This document shows positions 20,501 to 31,424 of a stretch of DNA of 64,000 nucleotides, in pieces. The position numbers were made by a program, and so were the translations under genes. Position 1 is the stretch's first letter; each line of letters begins with the position of its first letter. Source of the stretch: Hydractinia symbiolongicarpus (taxonomy: Eukaryota > Cnidaria > Hydrozoa > Anthoathecata > Hydractiniidae); assembly GCF_029227915.1 (NCBI RefSeq), contig NC_079879.1, positions 7,006,001-7,070,000 of the forward strand. Reading direction: 5' to 3'. Under the pieces are notes generated by a model. The model worked only from the letters and a program-made list of their open reading frames with translations, made no database searches and had not been told where the DNA came from.

Positions 20501-23500
20501 ATTTTTTGCTGTCATTTAGGAACACCAGTAACCAAGTTGCCAGTTATTGGAAAGCGTCCATTGGATTTGTACACACTGTTTCGTGCAGTATGCGAAAGAG
20601 GAGGAATTCAACAAGTATGTTACTATGTTTATATGTCTTAGTAATGTTTTCTGGCTACCAAAAATTTTTCAGTGTTTTCTGGAATATAAAAGTTTAGGCT
20701 ATTAAAACCTGTTAAATTTTATGTTTTGAAAAACTATGAACTATCTATATTTTAAGAAAACCTTTGGTCTTCAAAGATTGGTCTTCATTGTTCCACAAAA
20801 TTTTGTCAAGATTTTTAAAATATGAAATGGTCTTTAAACGGTTTTTTTTCTCAAATTTGACACCTAGTGCTGTCTTAGTGTTAATCCATGCTTTTCTCTT
20901 AGGTAATGGAAAAGCGACTTTTTAGAGAAGTTCTTACTGCTCTCAATTTACCAAGTGGCAACAGTGCACTAGCTTACCTTGTGAAATCACAATACATGAA
21001 ATATTTGCACGCATACGAAGTAAAGGAAAAGGAATCTTTTGTAGCGAAATGGAATAGCCGTAAAGCATCAGGTATAAAACAGGAACTCAATGTTCCCACA
21101 ATCGCATTAAATGATTCGTTGAATCCTTCTAACGGCCAAAACAAACTTGCAGTACCAGGTCAAAACCAAGTTAACAATACTTTTCAAATGAACTCCAGCG
21201 CGTCTACTCCAAACTGGCCGCCCAATGCTTTTTCTAGTAATTCAATGGCTAATTCTTCTATAGCAAGTTCAGTAGTTGGAGACAGTAATCAGTTTGGCCC
21301 AAGAATGACTTTTTCTAACCCGGGAGTAGTTAATCCAGGTGGATTGCCTACATATGGGCAACCAGGAATGCCACCTCCAGGATATGGTGGGAACCAGGAA
21401 ATGCCTCCCAGCTATCCAAACTTTGCTGGTTATCAAAACCAAATGTTTCCACGAGGTCCAATGCAAAACTACAATATGCGACCTAGTATGTCAAATGATG
21501 GAATGTCCCAAGGTTGGGCAAGAGGATTTTCACCGCGGCAGGGTCCACCAGAATTATTTCCTGAAGGTTTACAACGCATGCCGTGGACGCAACAACCAAA
21601 TCAGCGACACCCTATGTCTGCATTTGGCACTCCGACATACCCCAATGCTAAACCGCGAGGTCAAATGCCACCAATATCACGCGATTCTTTGCAACAAATA
21701 AAGTACAACGCCCAACAGGAGCACCTGAGGATGCAGTTACAACAACACCAAGAACAGCAACAACAACAGCGAAAACAACGTTTAAACATGCAACAGGAGG
21801 TAGGCAAGTTGCATGGCAAGGGACAGAAAATCAACACCCCTGAAACAAAATCACATTCTGCTAGTTCGCTGAAACGAGAGTTAGCATTCCCAGCTGATTG
21901 TGTTGAAGGTGTAAAACCAGCGTTGTCGAAGCGGAAGAAACTCACCTCGAAAGATTTAGGTTAGATTTTATTCTGTCAGTTTTTTTGTTTGTTTTTTGTT
22001 GCATTTATTTTGTCAACGTCTTCTACCTAACTACATGTAACTGCCACATTGTTCTTGTTTTTACCAATTATTGAGCTCGTGACAATAAACTAGAAACATA
22101 CTTTTCAAATTTCAGGCCCAATTGAAGCTTGGCGGATCATGATGTCTTTAAAGTCTGGTTTAGTTGCTGAGTGCACGTGGGCGATTGATACGTTAAATAT
22201 CCTTCTCGCCGACGACACTACTATCACATACTTTCACCTCAACAAATTACCAGGATTACTCGATACGCTAATGGATCATTACAGACGTTCCCTAGCTAAC
22301 TTGTTCAACATGTTTAAAGAACTAGAAATCCCGCTATTACCAGCTTCCGATAAAACTAGTTCCGAAAACAGTACTAAATCGATAGACGATGAGATTGCTG
22401 ATTTATGGGTGGGTGTGTGTAAAAACTCGAAGGGTAGTTACAGTTCAAATATCGCTTCTGCTGTTGTAGTAGCTGGAATGAAGGAGGTTTTAAACACGGG
22501 AAAAGAGTTCTGGGACAGTGGTGGCGGTGATAATACCAGCCACATACGGACATCGTTTCCCACGAAAGACGTGAAATTAAAAACGTTCCCTAAAGGCTTG
22601 ACTTACGTTACGAAGTCTGAGGAGGAAAAACAGCGGAAAATCGACGCGTTAAAATTGCACATGGATGCTGAAGAGACGACAAATATTAAACGTGATTCTG
22701 ATAAGATCAAGACGGACAGTTCTAAGGGTGACAACGAAACAATATTAAAAGCCGACATAAAGGATAAAAATACAGTGTGCATGAGTGTTTTACAAGATCT
22801 TATGAAGAATCACAGTGAAGATAAAAAAGAGGATCATGACGAAGATCCGTTAGTGCGCAAGTTGTTAAAGGATTTAGAGTTCGACATTCCCTGCGACAAG
22901 AAGTATTTAGAAGATTCTAAGGAATTCATCGAGTATTTAAATCGACGGCTGAACCGTGAAAACCGCGGAAATGTTCAAAGCGAACAGTGCATCGTGAAAC
23001 AGAACACTCCGTTTGTTGGATCGTTAGAGAGCGACGTGTCCCTTCTTAACAGATGTGTTGCGTTGTCGAATATTTTTCGTAGTTTGTCGTTTATTCAAGA
23101 TAATGATGTCGAGCTTGCGGGTCACACGGGTTTGCTGCTTGTCTGTGGTCAGATTCTCTTACGTAAACATCAACATGCTATCACGGATCATTCTCAGTTT
23201 AAGCTTGGACTAGATGAACGCGTTGTTGTAAACAATGCAATTTCAGACGACCAAACGGCGTCTTGGTGGGATTCAGTTCACGCTATAAGGGAGAATACGT
23301 TAGTTATGCTCGGAAACATTGGCGGTCATTTACATCTTGCACGTATCAAAGAAAACGTGTACCGACCGCTTATTCACGGTTTAATTCATTGGCTTGTGTG
23401 TCGCTCCTCTGAGGCTTTGGACCCGATGCCGACTGCGCCAGGTTCTCATGCGTTATCCGCTAAAAGGCTCGCAATGGAAACCCTAGCTAAGTTAACTATA

Positions 23501-23977
23501 AACGCTGCGAATGTGGAACATGTTATATCGTGTCCTGTGGAGTCACAACTGGGTGATGTGGCAGACATTCTTATTAAACAAATCGCCAGAAAGCATCCCA
23601 TTCCTACACGTGAATTCGCAATCATATTATTAGATAATTTGGCTCATTCCGAACAATTTGCTAAAACTTTGGCAGAACGCAAAGCCGGTATCAATAACCT
23701 AGTGAAATTCGTTTACGAAGCTGAGAAGAACACGTCGAATTACCTCTCGTCGGGAGGGCGTGTCCAACCCGGCCTTAATGCTGAAGATATCTGTGGTACT
23801 ACAATCAGCTTGCTGCGCCGTTCTGTAAATATTCTTTTATCCATGGCTAAAGTGCCGTGCAACCGACCAGCAATAACTCCTTACACGAACGATATATTAG
23901 CTCTTACTACTTCCCAGATGATAGACACAAGCGTACTGGCCTTATTGGCTAAAGTTCTTTTCGAACTGAGCGAATGA
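14514..23977 (+). CDS. ARID1A: ARID1A/ARID1B orthologue (BAF250, SWI/SNF subunit)
   Basis: DNA-binding and scaffold subunit of the BAF (SWI/SNF) chromatin-remodelling complex in the nucleus. Coding exons: 14514-14987, 17168-17500, 17591-17699, 17867-18274, 19522-19605, 19714-19883, 19972-20022, 20140-20221, 20520-20614, 20903-21959, 22116-23977; phases close to 1,574 aa, shorter than the roughly 2,250 aa human proteins. Residues 1-526 are low-complexity, rich in Gln, Asn, Ser, Pro and Met, with an alanine tract. The ARID domain (about 527-645) contains PVTKLPVIGKRPLDLYTLF and LAYLVKSQYMKYLHAYE. A Gln/Pro-rich stretch and a KRKK basic patch follow. The last exon encodes the BAF250_C helical-repeat domain from MSLKSGLVAECTWAIDTLNI to the end. 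ARID1 rather than ARID2 is clear from that C-terminus. One gene probably stands for both vertebrate ARID1A and ARID1B. Confidence 0.97.
16465..16738 (-). mobile_element. tRNA-derived SINE in ARID1 intron 1
   Basis: Read on the minus strand, the head GTGCGTAGATTAGTGGTTAT looks like a tRNA box A, and GGGTTTGATTCCTC about 40 bases on looks like box B. A tRNA-unrelated body of about 200 bases follows, ending near the GGCCATGGCGTAGATGGAGA stretch on the plus strand. This layout is that of a tRNA-headed SINE. The tRNA part is too diverged to be a working tRNA gene. Confidence 0.65.
20276..20315. repeat. Perfect 18-bp hairpin in ARID1 intron 8
   Basis: TTCCCTATGGTATTATGA is followed after a 4-base spacer (GAGT) by its exact reverse complement. 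It lies 54 bases after the donor of exon 8. Confidence 0.9.
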
Positions 23978-24018
23978 TAGTATATGTTTGTTTTTTTGTA
24001 CTTATTCCTCTTATTCAT

Positions 24019-24024
24019 AATAAA
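24019..24024 (+). terminator. Polyadenylation signal of ARID1
   Basis: AATAAA lies 41 bases after the TGA stop. A second copy occurs near 24163. Confidence 0.6.
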
Positions 24025-24443
24025 ATTCTACAACCATGTAAATTTTTTGATAGATTCATCTCTCCGTTTTTATTTTTTCCTTTTTATTGTATTTTGGAGA
24101 CATTTTCTTTTGATAAAAAAAGTAATCTCACAAGATATTTCTTGAAGATAGCTCTGTTATTTTAATAAATCTCGCCTTATTATCTTTTTTCAATGTTTCA
24201 TCGTGTGTATGCCGTTTTATCTTCGTTCGCAGGCTTTGTTTAAAGGTTCACTGTGAGTAGGAAATGAGATTTTTGTAAGTTTTATATGTGAATTGTTTCA
24301 TCGATTTAAAAGCTGGTATTGTACGTAGTAACTGGAACTGTCTATTTTCAAAATTATGACGCAAGAGTATATATAAAAATATAAGCGGCTCTGGTCTTTT
24401 TTATCAACGTTGTTAGTTTTTGTTTGTTTGTTTGTTTTAGTCC

Positions 24444-24657
24444 AGTCGTTTAAGCTTATGACCTGGAAAAAATGATCTAACCTGAAATTTAACCTTCCTT
24501 ATGATATGTGGAATCGCCACAACAAAAGCCCCATAAAATCTTGTGGAAATAGTCGTTTAAGCTTATGACCTGGAAAAAATGATCTAACCTGAAATTTAAC
24601 CTTCCTTATGATATGTAGAATCGCCACAAAAAAAGCCCCATAAAATCTTGTGGAAAT
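24444..24657 (+). repeat. Recent 107-bp tandem duplication
   Basis: Two adjacent copies (24444-24550 and 24551-24657) start AGTCGTTTAAGCTTATGACC and differ at only two positions by eye (G/A and C/A). No protein is encoded. The near identity points to a young duplication or an assembly artefact. A hairpin CGCCAT...ATGGCG follows at 24668-24686. Confidence 0.9.
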
Positions 24658-24699
24658 TGAGGTGTCCGCCATTTTTAAAATGGCGTAATTCTTCACGTC

Positions 24700-26337
24700 A
24701 AATTTTCAAAGTTTTATTTTTAGTCTAAATTTAGGCATGTTTAGGCTCCTTAAAAAGATAATTTTATCCTTGTTAATTTTTTTTCACACAGATGTCACAT
24801 TAGAAAACAGGGAAAACGACTTTTTTAATTTAGACTTGTGTTGAATTTTGGGAAAACACACAGATCATTTTTTTTCCAGGTTTTGACTAAAATTTTACTG
24901 CGTCGACTGGAGTATTTGTTTTCCCCGAAGTAGCGCACATTTGAACGACTACAATTCAAGGCTTGCGAAACCTCGAAAGAGCACGGGCATTTAAAAAGGT
25001 GCCAGCAAGGGATGAATTTATTTTTTGTATAAACTTGCCAAACCTTCAGTAAAATCCTCTTAAAAAAGGGTCTATTGCTCCCTGTCATTGTGCAAAAAAT
25101 GAGAAAAAGTAATAATCCAATCCTGAGAAATGTAAAAACCGTAAATTTGGACCGTTTTGGCTCATTTTGCGCATTAATCCGCCATTTTTTTAGCCGCTAA
25201 GATTTTTTCTAAAAAAACTGACTTGTCACCTTCGAGGTTTTTTCTCTATCTTTGTGTAAAAGTCGGAAAAAACTATTGATCCAATTCTGAGAAAAGCTGG
25301 TAACGAACAGACGCAGTCTTTTTGCTCCTGCCTTGTTTAACTAATTTAAAACTGCAACTGAGAGGAGGATACGAAAGCGCATATTTCTAGGTTGTGCAAT
25401 ATAACAGTTATAGTTTTGTTTATTTATTTTTACAAAAAAATGTAATATCTGGAACTGCTAATAATAAAATAATACAAGAAACCCTGGGGGCTCTAAGAAT
25501 TTCCGCTTGCTACAAAAATATTTGATGACAACCTGCTACTTCGTTGTGTTATCGTGTCAAACATTCGAAGAGGTTTGGTGCATGAAGCTCTGAAGATAAA
25601 GCACACAAGTGACATTATATCTTGCAACAAACGAAAATAAAACGAAACGTGTCATAATAAACTCACATTTTAAAAGAAATTGCAAACAAAAAATAAATCC
25701 TATCATTCATGGTTGAAAGTCTTGCGATTGAAACGTTTATGGTCTTAAACGGCATTTAGTTGACAAAAAATCTAAATTTTGATGTGACCATCATGTTCAG
25801 CATACTTTTCTTATTAACTGTGCCAATTTTTGTCGTAAATAAGGTAGTTTTAATTTTTGGACCAATATTGGCCTAAAATGGCATTTAGGTGACAAAAATC
25901 AAAATTTTGATTTCACCATTATGTTCAGCATACTTTTTTGTTAACTGTGCCAATATTTTAGAAAACAAATACCAATTTTGGCCTGAAACGTCAATACGAG
26001 ACTTCCCAGTAGTTAAGGAGCTTGGGTGCGAAGTTTACATCTGTGACGGAGGAACGTGAAATCCCTGGGTCGATTTTTTGTCAAAAAATGCTCCGAAAGA
26101 AAAAAAACGACGGTTTTAAAGAATTTCCTACGCCTTCGGGCGCGGAAATTCAAAAAGTTCCTAAAGGCAAAATGTTTCAGATGCAAAAATTTATTAAAAA
26201 AGTTCTCTGACCATCGTACATACGAGAAAAAGCGAAAAGAAGCACGAAGAAAACGAGAAGAACCGGAAAAGTTAGTAGAAGAAGAAAAAGCAAGACAGGC
26301 CAGGATAAGCTGCAAAAAGTGAGAATTATTAACTTAC
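24700..26337. other. Repeat-bearing intergenic stretch
   Basis: No conserved gene seen. At about 25745-25985 there are two diverged tandem copies of a unit of roughly 120 bases, sharing GGCATTTAG, GTTCAGCATACTTTT and TTAACTGTGCCAAT. At 26022-26322 there are lysine-rich open frames on the plus strand that I do not recognise and that may be chance. Confidence 0.5.
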
Positions 26338-26498
26338 TAGACCGAACTTCCAGAACGACTTTTTTACTTCTATACTGTCCCAGACGGCCATTATCAATAT
26401 CGCAACGGTATGTTCCGCGGTCAGTACTTTTCATATAAGCAAAATACAAATCCCCATCTAGACTTTTACTAAAGTGTGAGGAACCAAGTTGTACATCT
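26338..26498 (-). pseudogene. Orphan immunoglobulin-like domain exon
   Basis: On the minus strand a 161-bp open segment is bounded by a 3' splice site (CGTTTTAG at its high end) and a consensus donor (GTAAGT at its low end). It encodes the second half of an Ig domain: DGDLYFAYMKSTDRGTYRCD carries the D-x-G-x-Y-x-C signature, followed by a strand-G-like VVLEV. The pattern resembles Ig domains of L1/neurofascin and contactin-type adhesion proteins. I found no matching first half of the domain and no neighbouring Ig or fibronectin exons on the minus strand nearby. It is either one exon of a gene with very long introns or a stranded fragment; I cannot tell which. Confidence 0.5.
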
Positions 26499-27080
26499 CT
26501 AAAACGTATATACAGCACAAATAAAAGGGCGTAAAAAAATACATTTGATACATTGAATGCAAAAAATACATTGAAATACACTAATAGAAAAATGGTAGGT
26601 AAAAAAATATGCACAAAATTTGTCCACTAAATTTTGCGCAATTAGTCAGTTGCTGATTAATTTTCTGAAGAATAAATTGAAAGCTCTTTCCAAAGCAGCA
26701 TTTAAAATAAAAATGGATAATAAGCTATCATACACACCATGAAGAAAGTTTACAAATTCTCTTTTTCTAAATGTTCACTTAAAATTTAAACTAAAATTAT
26801 TTAAACGTATCTTTTTATTATTGTATGCTTGCATTGTCCACAGCATTATTTCCTTAACGGCGCTGCGCTTGCTGATAGTTTTGGTGCTGGGGTCGAGCTT
26901 GTGCTGGCCAAATTAGTGCCAATGAACTTATTTTTCATAAATAAATTTCAGCAGATTTTTCTTTCATCGAACAGAAATTTATTTTTTATAAATGAATTTG
27001 GTTTCTTCTATAAACATAAAAAACTAACAAGATGAGAAGTAATATTCCCAATGAAGTATTCGCAATGATAGGGTATTGTC

Positions 27081-27121
27081 ACCCTCGTCCCCAGGGCTTT
27101 TTGCCTCCTGGTGACGAGGGT
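27081..27121. repeat. CAACCTCG-family inverted repeat, short copy
   Basis: ACCCTCGTCCCCAG is followed 13 bases later by the inverted copy CTGGTGACGAGGGT. This is a very short, internally deleted member of the family seen at 27529, 27987 and 31346. Confidence 0.55.
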
Positions 27122-27528
27122 GGGGTATTGAATACTTAGTACAGGGTAAACTGTGTCACACATCCGGGTGTGGCACTTAGTACAGGAATATGCCGAGACT
27201 TATGATGAAACCTATTGTTACTTCTTTGAAGCAAATAGGGTTGTCAGCAATTTTATATTCTGCAGAACAAGTTGCTGTGGATGTTTAAAATGAATTGTGA
27301 GTGGTTTTAAGGTGTGGTGTTTTGACTGATTAGTGCAGGAAAATCGTGTTGCAAACACAAGAAATAACTTTCTCACAACTTTGTTATTTACAAGACATAA
27401 AATTTAAATTGGATATTTATTACTGTGCCTTAAAACTACTTTCTCAATTTCTCTGGCTGGGTAAAGAACATGTTTTATCTATCTCACTTATTTTAATTAT
27501 GAGAATTGCTTTAATATTTTCTGCACAT

Positions 27529-27585
27529 CAACCTCGTCCCCAGGACCCCCTTTCACTTTTTTATATTGGAGACGGCGCGAGGTTG
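27529..27585. repeat. CAACCTCG-family inverted repeat, copy 2
   Basis: It starts CAACCTCGTCCCCAGGA and ends GCGCGAGGTTG. Flanking GCACAT occurs on both sides, suggesting a target-site duplication, though its limits are unclear. Confidence 0.55.
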
Positions 27586-27986
27586 TTTTGCACATACATC
27601 CTTGTGGAAATTGATATGCTGTCAACAAAATTTTAGGAACTCAGAAATTATGATAATATTGAAAAATTGTTTTAGATTTATTTCATTAAACCGGTCTAAC
27701 ATTATATACTAAGTTTCAAGTCATTATTTTAATTTTTACTGAACTAATAGGATTTTTAATTTCGATAGAAGGAACATTTTTCGTGAAGCTGACACCAAAA
27801 TGGCTGCAAGGGCAAATCAGTTGTTGTCACTATGTGTCACTATTCTTACTTGTAATTGAACCTTTATTGGGTTTTTTACCTGTAGTGCTGAGAGTAAACT
27901 ACTTTATTAGTGAAAGTTTATTCAGTACAAACATTATCTGTAAGAAAACAAGAAAAAGAAGTTGCTGCATAGCTTATGACTATAGG

Positions 27987-28087
27987 CAACCTCGTCCCCA
28001 AGGTCTTGTGGCGTCTGAGCCGTTATTACGGAGTGGCCAACAATATCAACTTCATCAACAAGGTAAAATGCCCTGGGAACGAGGTTG
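27987..28087. mobile_element. CAACCTCG-family MITE with 9-bp target duplication
   Basis: This 101-bp element begins CAACCTCGTCCCCA and ends CTGGGAACGAGGTTG. It is flanked on both sides by GACTATAGG (27978-27986 and 28088-28096), an exact 9-bp target-site duplication. It has no coding capacity and would need a transposase supplied elsewhere. A 9-bp duplication fits Mutator-type elements, but the superfamily is not settled by this alone. Confidence 0.7.
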
Positions 28088-28506
28088 GACTATAGGGTAA
28101 AAAGGAAAAATTTTCTCTCTCTGTGTAGGTAGCCTACTTTCTCTTAAACAAAAGCTTAGACGCAAACAAATGTCAGAGCATATTCCTCAAATTCAAATCC
28201 ACCTCAATAGCAAACCCCACATTATTGTTTTTTTTTTGTTTTTTTTTGTTTTATTTTTTTATTTTGCTGTTGAAGAATTTACAGTTTTCTGTAAGAATAA
28301 AATATACAAATCTTAAGCTATTATATCGTAAAATCTAAAGATAGGATTGCATATCCTAAAAATATTAGCTAAAGAGGTAAAAAATGGCAGGAGCGAGAAG
28401 AAGGCTATAATAGCCTTATCACCAAGCCCCCAACTTATATAAAAGGTTAGCATTGAAGATGATGAGGATTTGTGTTATATGTCGTACGTTGTAACTGTCG
28501 TGTGTT

Positions 28507-29765
28507 CTAAAATAAATATGGATTGTCAGTAGTTAATAGTTTATGTTTTAGTTTATGTTTGAATTCGTTAAGTGATGTAATAGTTTTCATGTCGTTATCA
28601 AGAAATGTTTTCCACAATTTAGGTCCTCTGCTAGTTATAGAGAACTTTGTGATTGTATAATTAATCATAGGTTGAAAAAAACTGTTAATTAAAAATCTGG
28701 ATGGATATTTATGTTGTATTTTCTGAAACAAATTATTAAATACTCTTGGTAACATATTGTTTTCAAGCTTAAACATAAAAATAAGAGTTTGATAAATGTT
28801 TAGTTATACATTCAGTACACTGAGCTTTTTTAATAACTCTCTGGAGTGAGTGTACCTGTCAACATTTAAAATAATTCTGATTGCATGTTTTTGTTTATTT
28901 TGTAGTTTTGTCAATTTTGTAGCGTTGGTGCTGCACCACGCAATATTTGCATAATTTAGATAGCAGTGAATGAAAGAAGAATATATGTTTTTTAAACAAT
29001 TCTGATCTAGAACAAATTTTGCTTTAAATAGGATGCCAATATTCTTTGCGACCTTTTCTTCTAAAATATTTATATGTTCTCTCCAAGTAACATTTTCATC
29101 AAGAATTGGATTGTGCTCTTTTTATACTTATATTATTAATAGATAAATCAGGAAACTTCAATGGCATACCATCTTTTTTATTTTGCCTGTGAAAAAGTGT
29201 GTACTTTGTTTTAGAAATATTTAGGGACAGTCTGTTTGCCTTAAACCATTCTGCCAGCTTAGAGAGTTCATTATTGACTGTGCAGAATAATGTTTTTATA
29301 TCTTTATGTGCATAAAACAGATTTGTATTATCTGCAAATAAAATTGAATGTAAAATATTCGAAGCTTTGTTTAAATCATTTACATATATAAGGAATAAGA
29401 GTGGTCCTAATATGGAACCTTGTGGAACACCACAGATGATTGTTTTGTAATTTGTATTTCCACCGTCAAAGGAAATGCACTGTTTTCTATTGGATAAATA
29501 ACTTTCAAACCAGCGAATGTTGGAATTGTGGATACCATAGTTTTTGAGTTTTTCTAGTAGAATTTTGTGATCTACGGTGTCAAATGCTTTGCTTAGATCT
29601 ATAAAAATTCCTAGCGCGTACTTGTTTTCGTCAAACGCTTTTGATATTTCATTAACAAGTGTAACTATTGCATGATCAGTAGAATGACCTGCTTGAAAGC
29701 CAAATTGATTGTCGTATAAAATATTATTAGCGGTTAAAAAAGAGTAAAATCTATTGTAATGCGGG
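28507..29765 (-). pseudogene. 5'-truncated, dead non-LTR retrotransposon (CR1/Jockey-like RT)
   Basis: The minus strand encodes the reverse transcriptase palm and C-terminal part of a LINE. It enters at about DNQFGFQAGHSTDHAIVTL and continues through FIDLSKAFDTVDHKILL, CGVPQGSILGPLLFLIY, the catalytic motif and LAEWFKANRLSLNISKTKY, ending at PYLF and a stop at 28507. No endonuclease or earlier RT motifs lie upstream, so the copy is 5'-truncated. It is broken: the catalytic FADD reads FADN (AAT at 29327-29329), a frame shift occurs near 29115, and a TAA interrupts the frame near 28807. Confidence 0.85.
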
Positions 29766-29769
29766 ATTT

Positions 29770-30398
29770 GCTATAACCATAAAGCCGGTGGGTCACATGT
29801 ACCCTCTTAAGTAAAACAAGAATTATATTTGTTCAGATGAGTGAAGCCATTCTCGTTTAAAAAAAAAGATTTCCCTCTATTGACCACGTGAGCAAAGAAC
29901 AATAGAATTAAACAATCAAAAAGCGCAGTCAGAATTCTGACCGCAGAAAAATCGTTTGAGACCCAGCGTAACTTCTCAAACCTTAACTTTTCTGATTTCC
30001 TGGTGGTAAGAAAAATTATGCTGGTTCTCCTGGCTACTGTGTAGGATATTTTTTTCGAAGCTAAAAAAAATTCTAAACGTGAAATTTGAAAAATTATAAA
30101 TAAATCACAAAATTGCAATAGTTTATCTTGCGAGAATTTCCAAATTTACTTAGTGCAAAAGTACTCCTCGTAAAATTGGATCTGATAAAAGCACAACTTC
30201 TTTTATAAAGATCTCCATATATCATTTAAGGTAAAGTGAAAAAAAGGCTATGCACTTACCAACACGTACCAACAAATAATGACTATGAGGGGTAACATGA
30301 TTCACTTTTCCAGCTATTTTCTCGGCGGGAATATCATACCATTAATTTTAATAACAAATATATTGAAATAACAGATTGGTTAAAATTATTTATTGCTA
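29770..30398. other. Non-genic spacer
   Basis: AT-rich sequence between the LINE remnant and the Helitron array, with no recognisable gene or repeat. Confidence 0.5.
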
Positions 30399-30399
30399 A

Positions 30400-31259
30400 C
30401 TAGTCGTTAGCCCGTGGAAAATCCACGGGTTCGCCCGTCCTTTTTATACCGCATTGCGTGCTTCTCGCTATTGCGCAGCTAAGCTACCATTTTGCGTGAC
30501 AGACAGACAGACAGACGTATACGGCATTATAATATAGATAGTCTTTAACCCGTGGAAAAATCCACGGGTTCCCCCGTCCTTTAAATTTACCCGTGGCAAC
30601 AAAGGGGATAAAAATATATCGCATTTGATATTCGTGTTTTCGTAGCACGATTTTCTAACTCAGCGGGGGGTCCGCGCAGAGACAGACAGACGACGGCTAT
30701 TATTATAGAAACTAGTCGTTGCCCGTGGGAAAATCCACAGGTTCACCCGTCCATTATATTTACCCGTGGCAACAAAGTGGATAAAAATATATCGCATTTG
30801 ATATTTTTGTTTCCGTAACATCATTTTCTAACTCAGCGGGGGTCCGCGCAGAGACAGACAGACGGAATACGGCTATTATAATAGAGACTAGTCGTTAGCC
30901 CGTGGAAAAATCCACGGGTTCGCCCGTCCTTTAAGTTTGCCCGTGGCAACAAAGTGGATAAAAATATATCGCATTTGAAATTCGTGTCTCCGTAGCACGA
31001 TTTTCTAACTCAGCGGGGGGTCCGCGCAGAGACAGACAAAATACGGCTATTAATAAAGAGACTAGTCGTTAACCCGTGGAAAAATCCACGGGGTCACCCG
31101 TCGCGTTCGCTTGTCCTTTAAATTCACCCGTCGTAACAAAGTGGATAAAAATATATCGCATTTGATATTCGTGCGCATTTTAAAAATTTCGTGTTTCCGT
31201 TACAAGACGCCGCTTTCGCGGACACACAGACAGACGGAATACGGCTATTATCAAAGAGA
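30400..31259 (-). mobile_element. Head-to-tail array of five non-autonomous Helitron units
   Basis: Five units abut at about 30400, 30540, 30712, 30888 and 31062. On the minus strand each runs from 5'-TCT(C)TATTATAATA to 3'-CTAG. Close to the 3' end is a hairpin (CCCGTGGATTTTTCCACGGG) followed by CTAACGACTAG. The array is flanked by A on the left (30399) and T on the right (31260), with no target-site duplication. 5'-TC, subterminal hairpin, 3'-CTRR and insertion between A and T are the known marks of Helitrons, which also tend to form tandem arrays. The first unit is a shorter variant containing CAGCTAAGCTACCATTTT; the other four are 172-197 bp. No Rep/helicase is encoded. Confidence 0.8.
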
Positions 31260-31345
31260 TTCTTTTAGAGCAATTAAAAATTCTTGTCGCTGTTTTAAAA
31301 AATGAAGATAGTTCTAATTTTTAAACCTAAATTTATGACCTTTTT

Positions 31346-31424
31346 CAACCTCGTTCCCAGCGCATGTTGTCTCTTTTTTATTTCGGTGTAAGAAAAGATA
31401 CAAGATACCCTGGGGACGACGTTG
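31346..31424. repeat. CAACCTCG-family inverted repeat, copy 4
   Basis: It starts CAACCTCGTTCCCAGC and ends CTGGGGACGACGTTG, with similar GACCTTTTT and GAACTTTTT sequences at the two edges, suggesting a 9-bp target duplication with one change. A fragment of the same family lies at 2110. Confidence 0.6.

Larger units (their letters stand above)
26499..28380. other. Non-genic stretch with short inverted-repeat elements
   Basis: No conserved coding region was recognised on either strand. It contains three small elements of the CAACCTCG family, listed separately, and T-rich tracts near 28210-28265. Confidence 0.5.

Noticed and set aside
21339-21701. Plus-strand 120-codon frame inside the ARID1 Gln/Pro-rich exon
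   Set aside because: A shadow of the real ARID1 frame in low-complexity sequence.
26022-26322. Overlapping lysine/arginine-rich plus-strand frames and their minus-strand mirror
   Set aside because: The composition follows the A-rich sequence; no family motif, no supporting splice structure.
30400-31259. CRISPR array
   Set aside because: Regularly repeated hairpin-bearing units recall one, but the units are 140-197 bp, abut without spacers, lie in animal DNA and have Helitron ends.
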